Origin: SB15 sp964639245 | GTDB lineage: Bacteria > Chloroflexota > Anaerolineae > Aggregatilineales > J027 | NCBI GenBank assembly: GCA_964639245.1 | Contig: CAZXCU010000001.1 | Span: forward strand, 1-64,000 | Direction: 5' to 3' | Length of the DNA: 64,000 nucleotides | Shown: positions 8,540-17,638 of the stretch, in pieces | Layout of the letters: each line of letters starts with the position of its first letter | How positions within the stretch are numbered: the first letter of the stretch is position 1 | Notes under the pieces: model-generated | What the model was told of the DNA's origin: nothing | Seen by the model: the letters and a program-made list of their open reading frames with translations, nothing else | The model's database searches: none | Position numbers and translations under genes: made by a program

Positions 8540-10516
8540 TTAAAATAAAGTGATGTGATTATTCCTGTCAGTCACTACGAAGGAAGGTGTGGTTCCAAAA
8601 TCTACGAACACCCGATAGGGGAAATAGTGATTTGCCCAATCAAAGGTATCTTCATGATTAGGAAATACTCGACGAAGCCAGTAGTCGAGCCGCCGAATTG
8701 CACCAGTTGTAGAGGCTGATTGAACACTGGCTACGCAATTACCTTGTAACATCAGTGACACGACCGTTTTAATGTTATCACTGGTAATTGTATGCCAGAA
8801 TGCCCATTCCCTATTTATAAAAGGAACTATGTAAGCATCTGTTTGAACTGCATAATTTTCAATCTGCGTAAGGTGGTACGCTGACGACAAATATAGATGC
8901 TGTTGGGGAACTTGAAAAGGCGGGGCATTTTCCTCATAACATGTTGCAATCGTTGAGTCAGGTAGCAATTTTATAAGTTCGCTCAAGAATAATCCGGCGT
9001 GTTCTATGTTACGACTCACTACGAGGATAGATGTATTCTCTTCTAGTTTCTGGCGAAGTTGACTCACAAATAGTTGAGGGACTTTAAATGATAGGTTGTT
9101 CTTTTTGCGGATCAATATCGTCATCGGGGCAAGTGTTGCAGAAGGCATCACAATCTGAATATGATCTTGTAGAGGGGTCGAAAGATGATGAACAGGGGCT
9201 TGTAATAATATCCGGCTCATAAAATTACGAAGCTGATACGTTTTGATGAAAGGTGTCAACATGTAATGGATAGATTCCAAAAAACCAGTAGTCCGATGGC
9301 TGGTGAGGCTAAAGGAAAAGGTGGTGTCATCCTTAAAGGCACGTAAGATTTCTGTACCGTGCAGATGAATATAACGGACATCTGGTGAAGTTAAAGGCAC
9401 TGTTAGATCACCCCAAAAGAGATATTCTTTCAATGTAGCTTGGTCTTCAACACGATAATCATTACATAGCTGATCTACTTTGGAACGATACTCAGGGATA
9501 ACACGGTAATCATAAAAACGCAGGTCATCGCCCATTCGTTGGTAGATGCTAGCGGCGGCGTGTGCATAGGGGCTACTAGCACTCTCTGGGGTCGTAATAG
9601 GCATAAGGGAATCGCCTAAGTCGGTAACCCCGGTGCGGCTAGGAACGGTCATCCAGTCACCATCTTCATTTTTTTCACTCACCCGTTGAAAAGAAAAACT
9701 TGCCCCTGTTGATATTCCTTCATAAATTTGTGGTTGAGAACTCCAATTTATCCAGAATCCACGCATTCCCACCCGAAAAAATTGCTGTGGATCTAACGAT
9801 TTGCCGGGAGGCACACAGCCTAAAAATGGGATGTCAAGAAGATCATCCACCAAATCGTCTGAAAATTGGCTAAGATCGGCGATTACTATGTAATCCAGTG
9901 GAAAGCGGAGGATATGCCCCAACGCCCACTGAGCGCCTCTCTCAATTTCAGTCATTAAATGGAGTCCCCCATAGCGATAAAGTCCGGTTTCGCCCCGTCG
10001 ATCTAGTACCCCAAAAGGGAAAACTTTATGTGTTTCAGGCCGCAGCCTCTGCAGAGCTAATGCCACCATAATATCTAATAAGGTATGATAGGGCGCTCCT
10101 GTCAAGACAACGGGTTGCCCCTCTCTGACGGCCCTAACTAACTGCCTCGCTGTTTCGTCAGGCAGTACCTTCTGATCTATCAAAGTAGTGATAGTAGGCA
10201 TTTGTTTATGACGACGCATTTGTACTGACCATGGAACCCATCGATTACCGCTAAACCATATGTCTATGTTTGCAAGTTGGGCGTTGAGGATTTCTCTCTG
10301 GCTCAGCTCATAAAGACGATTTAGCACACCCAAAACACGATGATAAGCATTTTCTTCTAAGAGATGGGCTTTTTTGCGTATCAGTACCCCTTGAAATTCA
10401 CTGATATAAAACCATTGCTTCTGATGATTACGCTTAAGAAAGATGGCATCTACATTGTGCAGAAGATTATTAAGCCCATCTGCGAGTTCCTGAAAATCCG
10501 AATCGTAAAGTCCCAT
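8540..10516 (-). CDS. Unrecognised protein resembling two tandem, catalytically dead CpaF/TadA-type ATPase domains
   Basis: 658 aa; start ATG 10516 chosen (TAGGG upstream, and the divergent gene begins at 10626). No family is directly recognisable. Residues ~106-150 (PTITTLIDQKVLPDETARQL, then VVLTGAPYHTLLDI) follow the CpaF pattern of PLTLDDLIxxGTLTPE..ILVSGGTGSGKTTLL, but the P-loop GKT is replaced by YHT. A second round appears in the last third: a strand-loop ILVVSRNIEHAGLFLSEL in place of a P-loop, then GNCVASVQSASTTGAIRRL, which mirrors the His-box GSLTTIHANSPRDALxRL of secretion ATPases. Both Walker A lysines are missing. It is divergently placed (109-bp gap) from an operon containing two more CpaF-like genes, so a structural or regulatory subunit of that machine is the inference. 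No signal peptide or membrane helix is obvious. Confidence 0.6.
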   Translation of the reverse strand: MGLYDSDFQELADGLNNLLHNVDAIFLKRNHQKQWFYISEFQGVLIRKKAHLLEENAYHRVLGVLNRLYELSQREILNAQLANIDIWFSGNRWVPWSVQMRRHKQMPTITTLIDQKVLPDETARQLVRAVREGQPVVLTGAPYHTLLDIMVALALQRLRPETHKVFPFGVLDRRGETGLYRYGGLHLMTEIERGAQWALGHILRFPLDYIVIADLSQFSDDLVDDLLDIPFLGCVPPGKSLDPQQFFRVGMRGFWINWSSQPQIYEGISTGASFSFQRVSEKNEDGDWMTVPSRTGVTDLGDSLMPITTPESASSPYAHAAASIYQRMGDDLRFYDYRVIPEYRSKVDQLCNDYRVEDQATLKEYLFWGDLTVPLTSPDVRYIHLHGTEILRAFKDDTTFSFSLTSHRTTGFLESIHYMLTPFIKTYQLRNFMSRILLQAPVHHLSTPLQDHIQIVMPSATLAPMTILIRKKNNLSFKVPQLFVSQLRQKLEENTSILVVSRNIEHAGLFLSELIKLLPDSTIATCYEENAPPFQVPQQHLYLSSAYHLTQIENYAVQTDAYIVPFINREWAFWHTITSDNIKTVVSLMLQGNCVASVQSASTTGAIRRLDYWLRRVFPNHEDTFDWANHYFPYRVFVDFGTTPSFVVTDRNNHITLF

Positions 10517-10625
10517 GATAACCCTAGAAGTTGGTGACAATTCACATTGTAAACATGTTCTCAAAACGATGCCATCACATTTAACAAGCGCTATAATAAT
10601 GAACATGTGTCATATAAGGTTGCCT
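10517..10625. promoter_or_regulatory. Divergent intergenic region between the dead-ATPase gene and the TIR operon
   Basis: A 109-bp gap separates the two start codons. It must carry both promoters. AT-rich stretches (TATAATAATGAACAT at 10590-10604) include a good plus-strand -10 candidate TATAAT at 10590-10595, and AAGG lies 6 nt ahead of the ATG at 10626. A shared control region supports joint regulation of the two units. Confidence 0.4.
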
Positions 10626-12101
10626 ATGTTTACAAACCCGATTGGTGTTTTTATTAGCTATAGCCATCAAGATCGTTTTCCAGCTGAAGTGCTGGCGGCA
10701 CGTCTGTCAAAGGTAGGCTATCACACATGGGTTGATTTTAAGGGTATTGTTGGTGGTGACGTCTGGCGGCAATCCATTGAAGAAGCCCTGAATCGTTCTA
10801 AAGCCTTTCTGGTTTTATTAACACCTGAAGCTATACGCTCTGAGTATGTTAGTTATGAAATCAACCGTGCAATTGAAAACGAGTGCGCTATTATTCCTCT
10901 GATGATCCGCTCCTGCGAACTCCCCTCGCCGTTAGAACAATATCAGTACATTGACTTCGGGCGAGGGGTTGAAGAGTGTTTTGATGATCTCCACCGTGCT
11001 TTATTATTTGCTGTTACACGCAGTGTTAGTTCTAACAAACTCGAAGATACTACCACTCCTGCCAATACCCTTACTCCGCCGGTTGAAGTAATCCGCTTAG
11101 AGCGCCCTGATGGAACAATGCGAACAGAGTCCTTGTTTTACATAGAACGGCAGGGAGATCAAATTCTACAGCGGGAGCTTATGAACGAGGGTGTAACGAT
11201 CGTCATAAAAGCACCCAGACAAATGGGTAAAAGTTCTCTCCTAGTGCGTGGCGGCAAAAAAGCCTTAGACGCGGGTTTTCAGGTCGTTTTTTTGGACTTT
11301 CAGAGTATTGAAGCCTCTTTATTGCGGGACCCGCTTCAGTTCTACAAGGAATTCTGTTTTAGTATCCAAGATGAGTTGGGGCTAGATGCCGATATTGAGG
11401 GACTATGGAGCAGTGGTATGAGCAATACACGTCTCTGCACCTTGTTTATGCAACGTAGTATTTTAGAAATGCTCAATGGGCCTTTTCTCCTTATTATTGA
11501 TGAAGTAGACCGTATGTTTGATTGTGATTTTCGCTCTGATTTCTTTGGGATGCTGCGTAGCTGGCACAATAGAAGGCAAGCAACCAATGCCTGGCGATTT
11601 TTAAATATGGCACTGGTTATTTCCACAGAACCTTATATGTTGATTGAAAACAGCGCTCAATCACCCTTTAATGTAGGCGAAGTGATTACCCTAGAAGATT
11701 TCTCGCTTGCCAATGTGGAAGATTTAAACCATCGGCACGGTCAACCACTTAACGCTGAGGAAGTCAGTGCCTTATATAGTTTGGTAGGAGGGCATCCGTA
11801 TCTTGTGCGGCAATCACTTTATCGTGTGGCAACCAAACAAGTCAACACTCAAGAACTCCTACAAACGGCGACCCAAGATAATAGTATCTTTAGTGACCAT
11901 CTACGGCGTTACCTGTCCTACTTTAATGATCAACCTGCACTTAAACCTTGGATGCTTGACATTATTGCCGGAAAAAATGATATTCCTAACGAAATCTATG
12001 ATAAATTGCACGGGGCAGGCTTGGTCAAACTTGTCAATGGCATGATTGTGTCGCGCTGTCGTCTCTATGCTGAATTTTTCAGGCAGAAATTAACCCTATG
12101 A
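10626..12101 (+). CDS. TIR domain-STAND-like ATPase protein
   Basis: 491 aa from ATG 10626 (AAGG 6 nt upstream; earlier starts would add 37 residues without TIR homology). Residues 5-~125 form a TIR fold: IGVFISYSHQDRFPAEVLAA, a WVDF strand, and SEYVSYEINRAIE with a candidate NADase glutamate E78. Residues ~165-490 are an AAA-like (AAA_35 type) STAND ATPase: Walker A KAPRQMGKSSLL (196-207), Walker B FLLIIDEVDRMF, and GGHPYLVRQSLY. TIR proteins of this kind cleave NAD+ or make cyclic-ADPR signals in antiphage defence, but here the next gene, overlapping by 4 nt (ATGA), encodes the same ATPase type fused to Tad pilus membrane proteins. A sensor/effector coupled to a secretion-like machine is inferred. 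Confidence 0.85.
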   Translation: MFTNPIGVFISYSHQDRFPAEVLAARLSKVGYHTWVDFKGIVGGDVWRQSIEEALNRSKAFLVLLTPEAIRSEYVSYEINRAIENECAIIPLMIRSCELPSPLEQYQYIDFGRGVEECFDDLHRALLFAVTRSVSSNKLEDTTTPANTLTPPVEVIRLERPDGTMRTESLFYIERQGDQILQRELMNEGVTIVIKAPRQMGKSSLLVRGGKKALDAGFQVVFLDFQSIEASLLRDPLQFYKEFCFSIQDELGLDADIEGLWSSGMSNTRLCTLFMQRSILEMLNGPFLLIIDEVDRMFDCDFRSDFFGMLRSWHNRRQATNAWRFLNMALVISTEPYMLIENSAQSPFNVGEVITLEDFSLANVEDLNHRHGQPLNAEEVSALYSLVGGHPYLVRQSLYRVATKQVNTQELLQTATQDNSIFSDHLRRYLSYFNDQPALKPWMLDIIAGKNDIPNEIYDKLHGAGLVKLVNGMIVSRCRLYAEFFRQKLTL

Positions 12102-15100
12102 GTCGTCGAAAATCCTTTTATCAAGCAGGTGGAACATTACAGCCGGGCGAAGGGATTTATATTAAGCGTCCTGCGGATGCTGAACTGCTTCACTTATGCT
12201 TACAAAACGAATACGCATTTGTATTGACAGCACGCCAGCGCGGGAAGTCAAGTCTGATGGAACAGACTGTGGCAAGCTTAAAAGAGCGTCAGGTACAGGC
12301 CGCGATTGTGAATCTGGAGGAACTCGGAACCCGTGCTACACGGCAACAGTGGTATCTCAGCGTCCTAGATATTATTGCAGATCGACTTGATCTAAATGTT
12401 AATACACCTCAGTGGTGGAAAGAGCGTGAACACCAACCCGAACCACGACGATTAAGCCAATTTTTTGAGAAAGTGGTGCTAGAACAAATCCTTGATCCCG
12501 TAGTCATCTTTTTTGATGAAATTGACACGACGATTTCGCTGGATTTCACAGATGATTTTTTTATCGTTCTGCGCTCTATGTATAACAGTCGGTCACAAAT
12601 TCCAGCGTTTGCGAGGCTTTCTTTTGTATTTATCGGGGTCGCTACGCCTGCCGAGTTGGTCAAAGATAAAACCATAACTCCTTTTAATATAGGGCATCTG
12701 GTGGAGCTTACGGATTTTACCTTCGATGAAGCGTTGCCTCTCGCCGACGGATTAGGGATAGCGTCTGAGGAAGCCAAACAGGTGTTGAGTACGGTATTAG
12801 AATGGACAAATGGGCATCCTTACCTAACGATGCGGCTCCTAAAAAACCTCATAGAAAAAAACTTGCCCGGTTTTGATAGGCACTTCGTTGATACGGCAGT
12901 GTCCGAAATTTTTCTAAATCCCCATACCTCTGATCCGAATATCAAAATGGTGGCTGATCGGCTTGACCCGCAAAAACACGGTGGTCGAAGTGCCTTGCGG
13001 TTGTACTACAAAATCCTGACCAACCGTTCTGTGCTGGATGATGAAGAAAGCGGACGGGATAAAGAAGACCTCAAACTAAGTGGTATTGTAAAAGTTCAGA
13101 ATGGGCGTCTGGTTATCCGCAATAGAATCTATACCGAGATTTTTACCCGCGAATGGCTTGAACCCTTGCTGTATCGTGTCGAGGGAATCACACTCAATGT
13201 ATTGGAACAGCAAATCCGACTGCAAGAGGCTCAAGCCACCCCCAAAGAGCCCTCTATTGAATCGAACACTCTCGTAAACCTAACAGCCGAAGACACACCA
13301 TCAATGTTTACGGGAACGGCTAATTGGCTGAGCAGTGATTTTGATAATCTTTTTGAAGAAGACGATGCAGCAGACTCTCTAGCCGACGCATTTGCTTTTA
13401 TTGATGAACCCGTTGACCCTCCCACATTTGCTCCGGCTAGCCCATCTATAACTCCGACACAAAATACTCAAAACTCACCATTCTCTGAAGAGTCTGTTTC
13501 TGCTCCTCCATTTTTAACCCGTTTTTTTCAGCGTTTGCGGTCCTCTGATCAATGGTTGTCATGGTTAAGCCCGCTGGCAAAACGTTTTCCCGGATTACGT
13601 TCTAGGTTGATGCGAGCAAACAGCCGCCTTAAGCCAGAAGAGTTTTTGCTGCTTCAGTTTGGGGCGATGATCTTCGCCTTCATTTTGGCCTTTAGCCTGC
13701 TATTTCCCGGTCAAATCGTGGGAATCCTGCTCAGCGGGGTGGTGGGTTTCTACATCCCGCAGATTTATATCGGTCTACAGGCCAGTTTCCGCCTCGCCTC
13801 TTTTGAACAGCAAATACCCGATTTCTTAGATAGTTTTATAAATCATTTGCGATCAGGTTATTCGGTTTTGCAGACGTTTGAATCGAGTTCGCGGGATATG
13901 CCTCAGCCAACAGCGGACGAACTAAAACGCATCGTTCACGAAGTGCAGTTGGGTATCAAGCTGGAAGATGCCCTAGACCACTCCCTTAATCGGATGCCTT
14001 CTGAAGATTTCGATTTAGTCATTACCGGAATCAATATTCAACGGGAAGTGGGTGGGAATCTTGCTGCTATTATGGAAGACATCAAAACCATGATCAGCGA
14101 GCTTTATGCTCCTAACTATGGGGTAGGCATTCGGCTATATCTGCTGCAAGCGCTGAGTATATGGGGAGGCATGTTCCTTGCTATCCTCCAATGGGGAGTG
14201 TTCCCGCAGTATTTTGAGCCTGCTTCTACCAGTAATTTGAGCCTAATTCCCTATGGACTAGCGGGTCTGATTGCAATATTTTTGGCTGAGATTGCCCATC
14301 GCATCATCGTGACCTTCCAACCTGTCTGGCTCCAACTGAGCCAAGTGCTAAATATCGGAATTATAGGGGTATTATTATATCTATGTTATCGAGTAGAAGT
14401 GCCACCTCTCTTAATGGGATGGTGGATACTTATTCTCCTCTGTATGAGCAGCCCCACGCCTATGCTTTCTCTGCTTGGTGCTTTTGGGTTATTCGTCGTA
14501 GCTGGCGCACTATGGAGCGCGGATTTGCCCACCGCACCAACAATTGATCCGTTGTGGATAGGGGCAATTGGTGGTGTCGTTGTGCTGCTTCTGCTTTTGA
14601 GATATGCCATCAGCATCATTAATGGTATGCGCACCCGTGATCCTTTAATGGAGCGGCTTTCCAGTTATGCGGATCGTGAACTCCCGCAATCATTGGAAGA
14701 AATTGAACTCGAACTCAGCTTTCAGGATCGGGTGATGGTACCGCTACTGGAAAGGGTCGGTAAGTGGTTTCCGAGTAGCAGGGTTTTGCAAGAAAAGCTG
14801 GAACAAGCCGGGCTGCACTATAGGTTGAGTGTGGAGATGCTGCAAGCGCAACGCTTAATACTGGGCGTAGGATCCGGACTAATCACGCTCATCATAACGC
14901 TACTGATTAACCTGCCACTCTGGATAACCTTTGGGTTGTCCTTGATTGCTATCGGATGCGGGTATTGGCTGCCTATTTTTAGAGTGAATCGGGCTATTCG
15001 TAGACGCAAACAACAGATCGATCAAGCTTTGTTAGACGGGATACTGCTGGTCAAATTGGCATTGGAAGCAGGACTTGGATTTGATGCGGCGATTGGTAAG

Positions 15101-15448
15101 GTTTATGAAAAGTGGGATAACGAGCTTGCTATCGCATTTGGACGTGTATTGCAAGAGATGCTGTTAGGAAAATCACGACGCGAAGCCCTGCGCGACCTTG
15201 GGAATCGAATGAATGTGCCATCGCTATCTCGTTTTACTTCAATGGTCATACAAGCTGATCAACTAAGTATAACTATGTCTAGCATAATCGGTGATTTTTA
15301 CACCAGTTTATATCAGCAACGCTCAAAACAAATACAGCGCAATGCCGCCAATTTTGAAAACCTGCTAGAAATTCCATCCAATTTGCTGCTACCCTTTGTC
15401 TTAATCTTCTGGTTGGTTTCACCCTTGATTGCGGAGGCGGTGCGTTAA
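12098..15448 (+). CDS. STAND-like ATPase fused to TadB- and TadC-like inner-membrane platform domains
   Basis: 1116 aa, a three-part fusion. Residues ~10-360 are an AAA_35-type ATPase related to the previous gene: Walker A TARQRGKSSL (44-53), Walker B VVIFFDEID (135-143), GHPYL (239-243). An acidic, Ser/Pro-rich linker (~380-470) follows. Residues ~515-750 have TadB form: two helices (516-555), a T2SSF cytoplasmic domain (FEQQIPDFLDSFINHLRSG to IQREVGGNLAAIMEDI), then two helices. After further helices (~752-840), residues ~915-1116 repeat the plan as TadC: helices, T2SSF (IDQALLDGILLVKLALEAG to SIIGDFYTSL) and a C-terminal helix. TadB and TadC are normally separate ~300-aa proteins without an ATPase head. 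It overlaps the TIR gene by 4 nt; TAA is followed at once by the CpaF-like ATG. It probably forms the membrane platform of a Tad-like apparatus gated by the fused STAND module. Confidence 0.85.
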   Translation: MSRRKSFYQAGGTLQPGEGIYIKRPADAELLHLCLQNEYAFVLTARQRGKSSLMEQTVASLKERQVQAAIVNLEELGTRATRQQWYLSVLDIIADRLDLNVNTPQWWKEREHQPEPRRLSQFFEKVVLEQILDPVVIFFDEIDTTISLDFTDDFFIVLRSMYNSRSQIPAFARLSFVFIGVATPAELVKDKTITPFNIGHLVELTDFTFDEALPLADGLGIASEEAKQVLSTVLEWTNGHPYLTMRLLKNLIEKNLPGFDRHFVDTAVSEIFLNPHTSDPNIKMVADRLDPQKHGGRSALRLYYKILTNRSVLDDEESGRDKEDLKLSGIVKVQNGRLVIRNRIYTEIFTREWLEPLLYRVEGITLNVLEQQIRLQEAQATPKEPSIESNTLVNLTAEDTPSMFTGTANWLSSDFDNLFEEDDAADSLADAFAFIDEPVDPPTFAPASPSITPTQNTQNSPFSEESVSAPPFLTRFFQRLRSSDQWLSWLSPLAKRFPGLRSRLMRANSRLKPEEFLLLQFGAMIFAFILAFSLLFPGQIVGILLSGVVGFYIPQIYIGLQASFRLASFEQQIPDFLDSFINHLRSGYSVLQTFESSSRDMPQPTADELKRIVHEVQLGIKLEDALDHSLNRMPSEDFDLVITGINIQREVGGNLAAIMEDIKTMISELYAPNYGVGIRLYLLQALSIWGGMFLAILQWGVFPQYFEPASTSNLSLIPYGLAGLIAIFLAEIAHRIIVTFQPVWLQLSQVLNIGIIGVLLYLCYRVEVPPLLMGWWILILLCMSSPTPMLSLLGAFGLFVVAGALWSADLPTAPTIDPLWIGAIGGVVVLLLLLRYAISIINGMRTRDPLMERLSSYADRELPQSLEEIELELSFQDRVMVPLLERVGKWFPSSRVLQEKLEQAGLHYRLSVEMLQAQRLILGVGSGLITLIITLLINLPLWITFGLSLIAIGCGYWLPIFRVNRAIRRRKQQIDQALLDGILLVKLALEAGLGFDAAIGKVYEKWDNELAIAFGRVLQEMLLGKSRREALRDLGNRMNVPSLSRFTSMVIQADQLSITMSSIIGDFYTSLYQQRSKQIQRNAANFENLLEIPSNLLLPFVLIFWLVSPLIAEAVR

Positions 15449-16669
15449 ATGCCCAACCCGTACTTCTCAATTGAGCAACCCGCCCCGGTGGATGAATTGG
15501 CGAATTTGATGCAGCGGTTGCAAGCGCGTCTGCTAATGGAACTTGACTCATCAAATTGGCCTGACCGGTATCAGATTCGAAAGATGGCTTCAGCCATTTT
15601 TCGGGCATTACTCACAGAAGAAAATATTACTATTTCGCAGGAAGAACAAGACAGGATTGAAAGCCTTGTTATTGCTAATCTTTTAGGCTTTGGCCCTATC
15701 GACTTGTTTCTTACGGATGACTCAATCTCACAAATTATTGTGCCGGGGGATAACAAAATACTAATTGAACGCGGAGGAAAAATCGAGGCAACCTCTGTCC
15801 GTTTTCAAGATCAAACCCACCTTGAAAAAATTCTTGATCGTATTCTTGCCCCGCTAGGTATCTCTGATACTAGACGTCCAGTGGTAAGGGCACGTCTTCC
15901 AGATGGTTCTCAAGTGATGATCGTTCGCACCGTTAATAGGATACAAGTTTTTATCAAAAAATTTCCTAAACGACCTTTAACAATTGACGACTTAATCCGG
16001 TTTGGAACATTCACCCCTGAAATGGCTGAGTTTCTGCGGGCATGTTTCATAGCAAAACTTAACATTCTCCTTTGTGGAAAACCAAACACCGGAAAAACAA
16101 CTTTGCTAAATGCTTTTTCCGCGTTCATTCCGATGGATGAACGCTTGATTTCCCTTGAGACAATTTATGAATTACAACTTAGACTTGAGCGTGTGATTCC
16201 GGTCGAGGGATTTGATATGAACATTGATGTCCTTCATCGTTTATTCGATCATCGACCAGATTGCTTTGTCTTTGGCAAGATTGATGTGGACTCTGTCCCC
16301 GCATTTATTCACAGTGCCCTTGCTCTTCCGACGATTGCTACTCTCACCTCCGCAGATGCAGAAGCAGCATTTCACATTCTGGAACTGGGCCTGTTAAACA
16401 CAATGCCAGAATTTTCATCAACAGCAGTTCGGTCAATGATTATTCAAGCAATTGATCTGGTTGTTGTAATGGGAAAAGACCTAGAGGGACGTATTTTTAT
16501 AAGTGCTATCCTAGAACCTCTTCTTTCGGAAGACAATAAATTATCGTTGAAATCTATCTTTATACGGCAGGGAGATATGGTTCACTCCAAAGCGAAGCCT
16601 TCTTTCATGCCAAAATTTGAAGCGTCAGGAATATATGTACCTGACAGCCTCTTCGGATTGAACCTATGA
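15449..16669 (+). CDS. CpaF/TadA-like secretion ATPase with altered Walker B
   Basis: 406 aa. CpaF-type features in order: N-terminal LLGFGPIDLFLTDDSI (GxGPLE motif), ILIERGGKIE, RPLTIDDLIRFGTFTPEMAEF, Walker A GKPNTGKTT (210-218), and the segment PMDERLISLETIYELQL (Asp box equivalent). The next elements deviate: RPDCFVFGKIDV stands where CpaF has RPDRIIVGEVRG, so the Walker B Glu is Lys, and TIATLTSADAEAAFHILE replaces the His box TTIHANSPxDAL. ATP binding looks possible, hydrolysis impaired. The ATG directly follows the TAA of the ATPase-TadBC gene, and the next ATG overlaps its TGA by 4 nt, so it is cotranscribed with a second CpaF-like gene; the two may form a heteromeric motor. Confidence 0.85.
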   Translation: MPNPYFSIEQPAPVDELANLMQRLQARLLMELDSSNWPDRYQIRKMASAIFRALLTEENITISQEEQDRIESLVIANLLGFGPIDLFLTDDSISQIIVPGDNKILIERGGKIEATSVRFQDQTHLEKILDRILAPLGISDTRRPVVRARLPDGSQVMIVRTVNRIQVFIKKFPKRPLTIDDLIRFGTFTPEMAEFLRACFIAKLNILLCGKPNTGKTTLLNAFSAFIPMDERLISLETIYELQLRLERVIPVEGFDMNIDVLHRLFDHRPDCFVFGKIDVDSVPAFIHSALALPTIATLTSADAEAAFHILELGLLNTMPEFSSTAVRSMIIQAIDLVVVMGKDLEGRIFISAILEPLLSEDNKLSLKSIFIRQGDMVHSKAKPSFMPKFEASGIYVPDSLFGLNL

Positions 16670-17535
16670 AAGATGATTTACATTTTCAGCTAAAAAACCT
16701 ATTTCTACGCCTTAATTTTTCTAATGGTATGGTTTCTGATGCCTTTCATCAGAGTACCAACCAAATTCTTGAACAGGCAAAAGCGGAACTGCCTGCATCT
16801 CTCAGTGAATTTGAACAAGAAAAATACTTGTATGAGGCTTTTTTGGCTGCCCTAAAGCTAGGGGAAATTACAGCGGCGCTGGAAGATAAATGGATTACCA
16901 TGGTCAGCATTTCGGATTTTGGAAAACAAGTTTTAATCGAGCGTGAAGGTACGATAACTCTCTTTGCATCTGTAACCGAGTATGGGTATGCAGAGGAGAT
17001 CACAAAAAAGATTTTTGGAGAGGTGTATCAAGGAAAGTCCCTGTTAAGCGGTCAGATGCCTTTTGGAATTAGAGTACATCTCATTCCTTGGATAGGATTT
17101 GTTCCCGCGGCACTGACCTTTCGTAAGGCTGGATGGATGCCTTATTTTAATAGAGAAAAAGTTGACTTTCTATCATCTGCTCTGCAAGCAGGTAAAAATA
17201 TCTTAATTGTAGGCGAACCCGCCACAGGCAAAACCACACTCGCTCATCAGCTTGTACAATCCGCAGGACTAGCAGCCAACTGCATCCACGAAAATGAGCT
17301 TAATCGTCTTTCTCTAACTTTGGACAAACCAGTTGCTCAGATTGTCTGTTTGCGAGCAAAAGGTATCCCAGAGGCGAAACACCAAATAAGATTACATTTT
17401 GGCCTAGTTGGAGAAAAACTCGCACGGATAGATGCTTTTATCAATGAGTGTTTTCCAATCATTGTACAAGTTGGTTTATACATAAACGGAACGAGAAAAA
17501 TACTATATATAGAACCTGTAGGGTTCAGAAATTAG
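16666..17535 (+). CDS. Second CpaF-like ATPase, C-terminus cut by an IS
   Basis: 289 aa. The N-terminal ~175 residues follow the CpaF plan in shortened form (ITMVSISDFGKQVLIEREG; YFNREKVDFLSSALQAGKNI), then Walker A GEPATGKTT (183-191). A recognisable Walker B and His box are absent; the protein goes quickly to FPIIVQVGLYINGTRKILYI, which matches the region LIVQVxRLxDGSRRVxxI just before the CpaF C-terminus. The last three codons and the TAG are supplied by the tip of the IS at 17522 (GGTTCAGAAATTAG), so some 40-60 residues have probably been lost. ATGA overlap with the preceding gene marks it as the last surviving gene of the TIR/Tad-like operon. Confidence 0.75.
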   Translation: MKDDLHFQLKNLFLRLNFSNGMVSDAFHQSTNQILEQAKAELPASLSEFEQEKYLYEAFLAALKLGEITAALEDKWITMVSISDFGKQVLIEREGTITLFASVTEYGYAEEITKKIFGEVYQGKSLLSGQMPFGIRVHLIPWIGFVPAALTFRKAGWMPYFNREKVDFLSSALQAGKNILIVGEPATGKTTLAHQLVQSAGLAANCIHENELNRLSLTLDKPVAQIVCLRAKGIPEAKHQIRLHFGLVGEKLARIDAFINECFPIIVQVGLYINGTRKILYIEPVGFRN

Positions 17536-17579
17536 GCTGAGGGAAGAAGTGAACTTCTCTGAGTAACAGCGTGACTGGA

Positions 17580-17604
17580 AAAACCCGTAAGCTTGGCGGG
17601 TTTT
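17580..17604 (+). terminator. Rho-independent terminator-like hairpin
   Basis: AAAACCCG (17580-17587) pairs with CGGGTTTT (17597-17604) around a 9-nt loop, followed by GTTTTGG. It lies just inside the left IS end, downstream of the Tad-like operon, and would stop read-through into the transposase gene. Confidence 0.6.
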
Positions 17605-17638
17605 GTTTTGGTCTGAAAGGGGAAGGGCAAGCGGGAAG

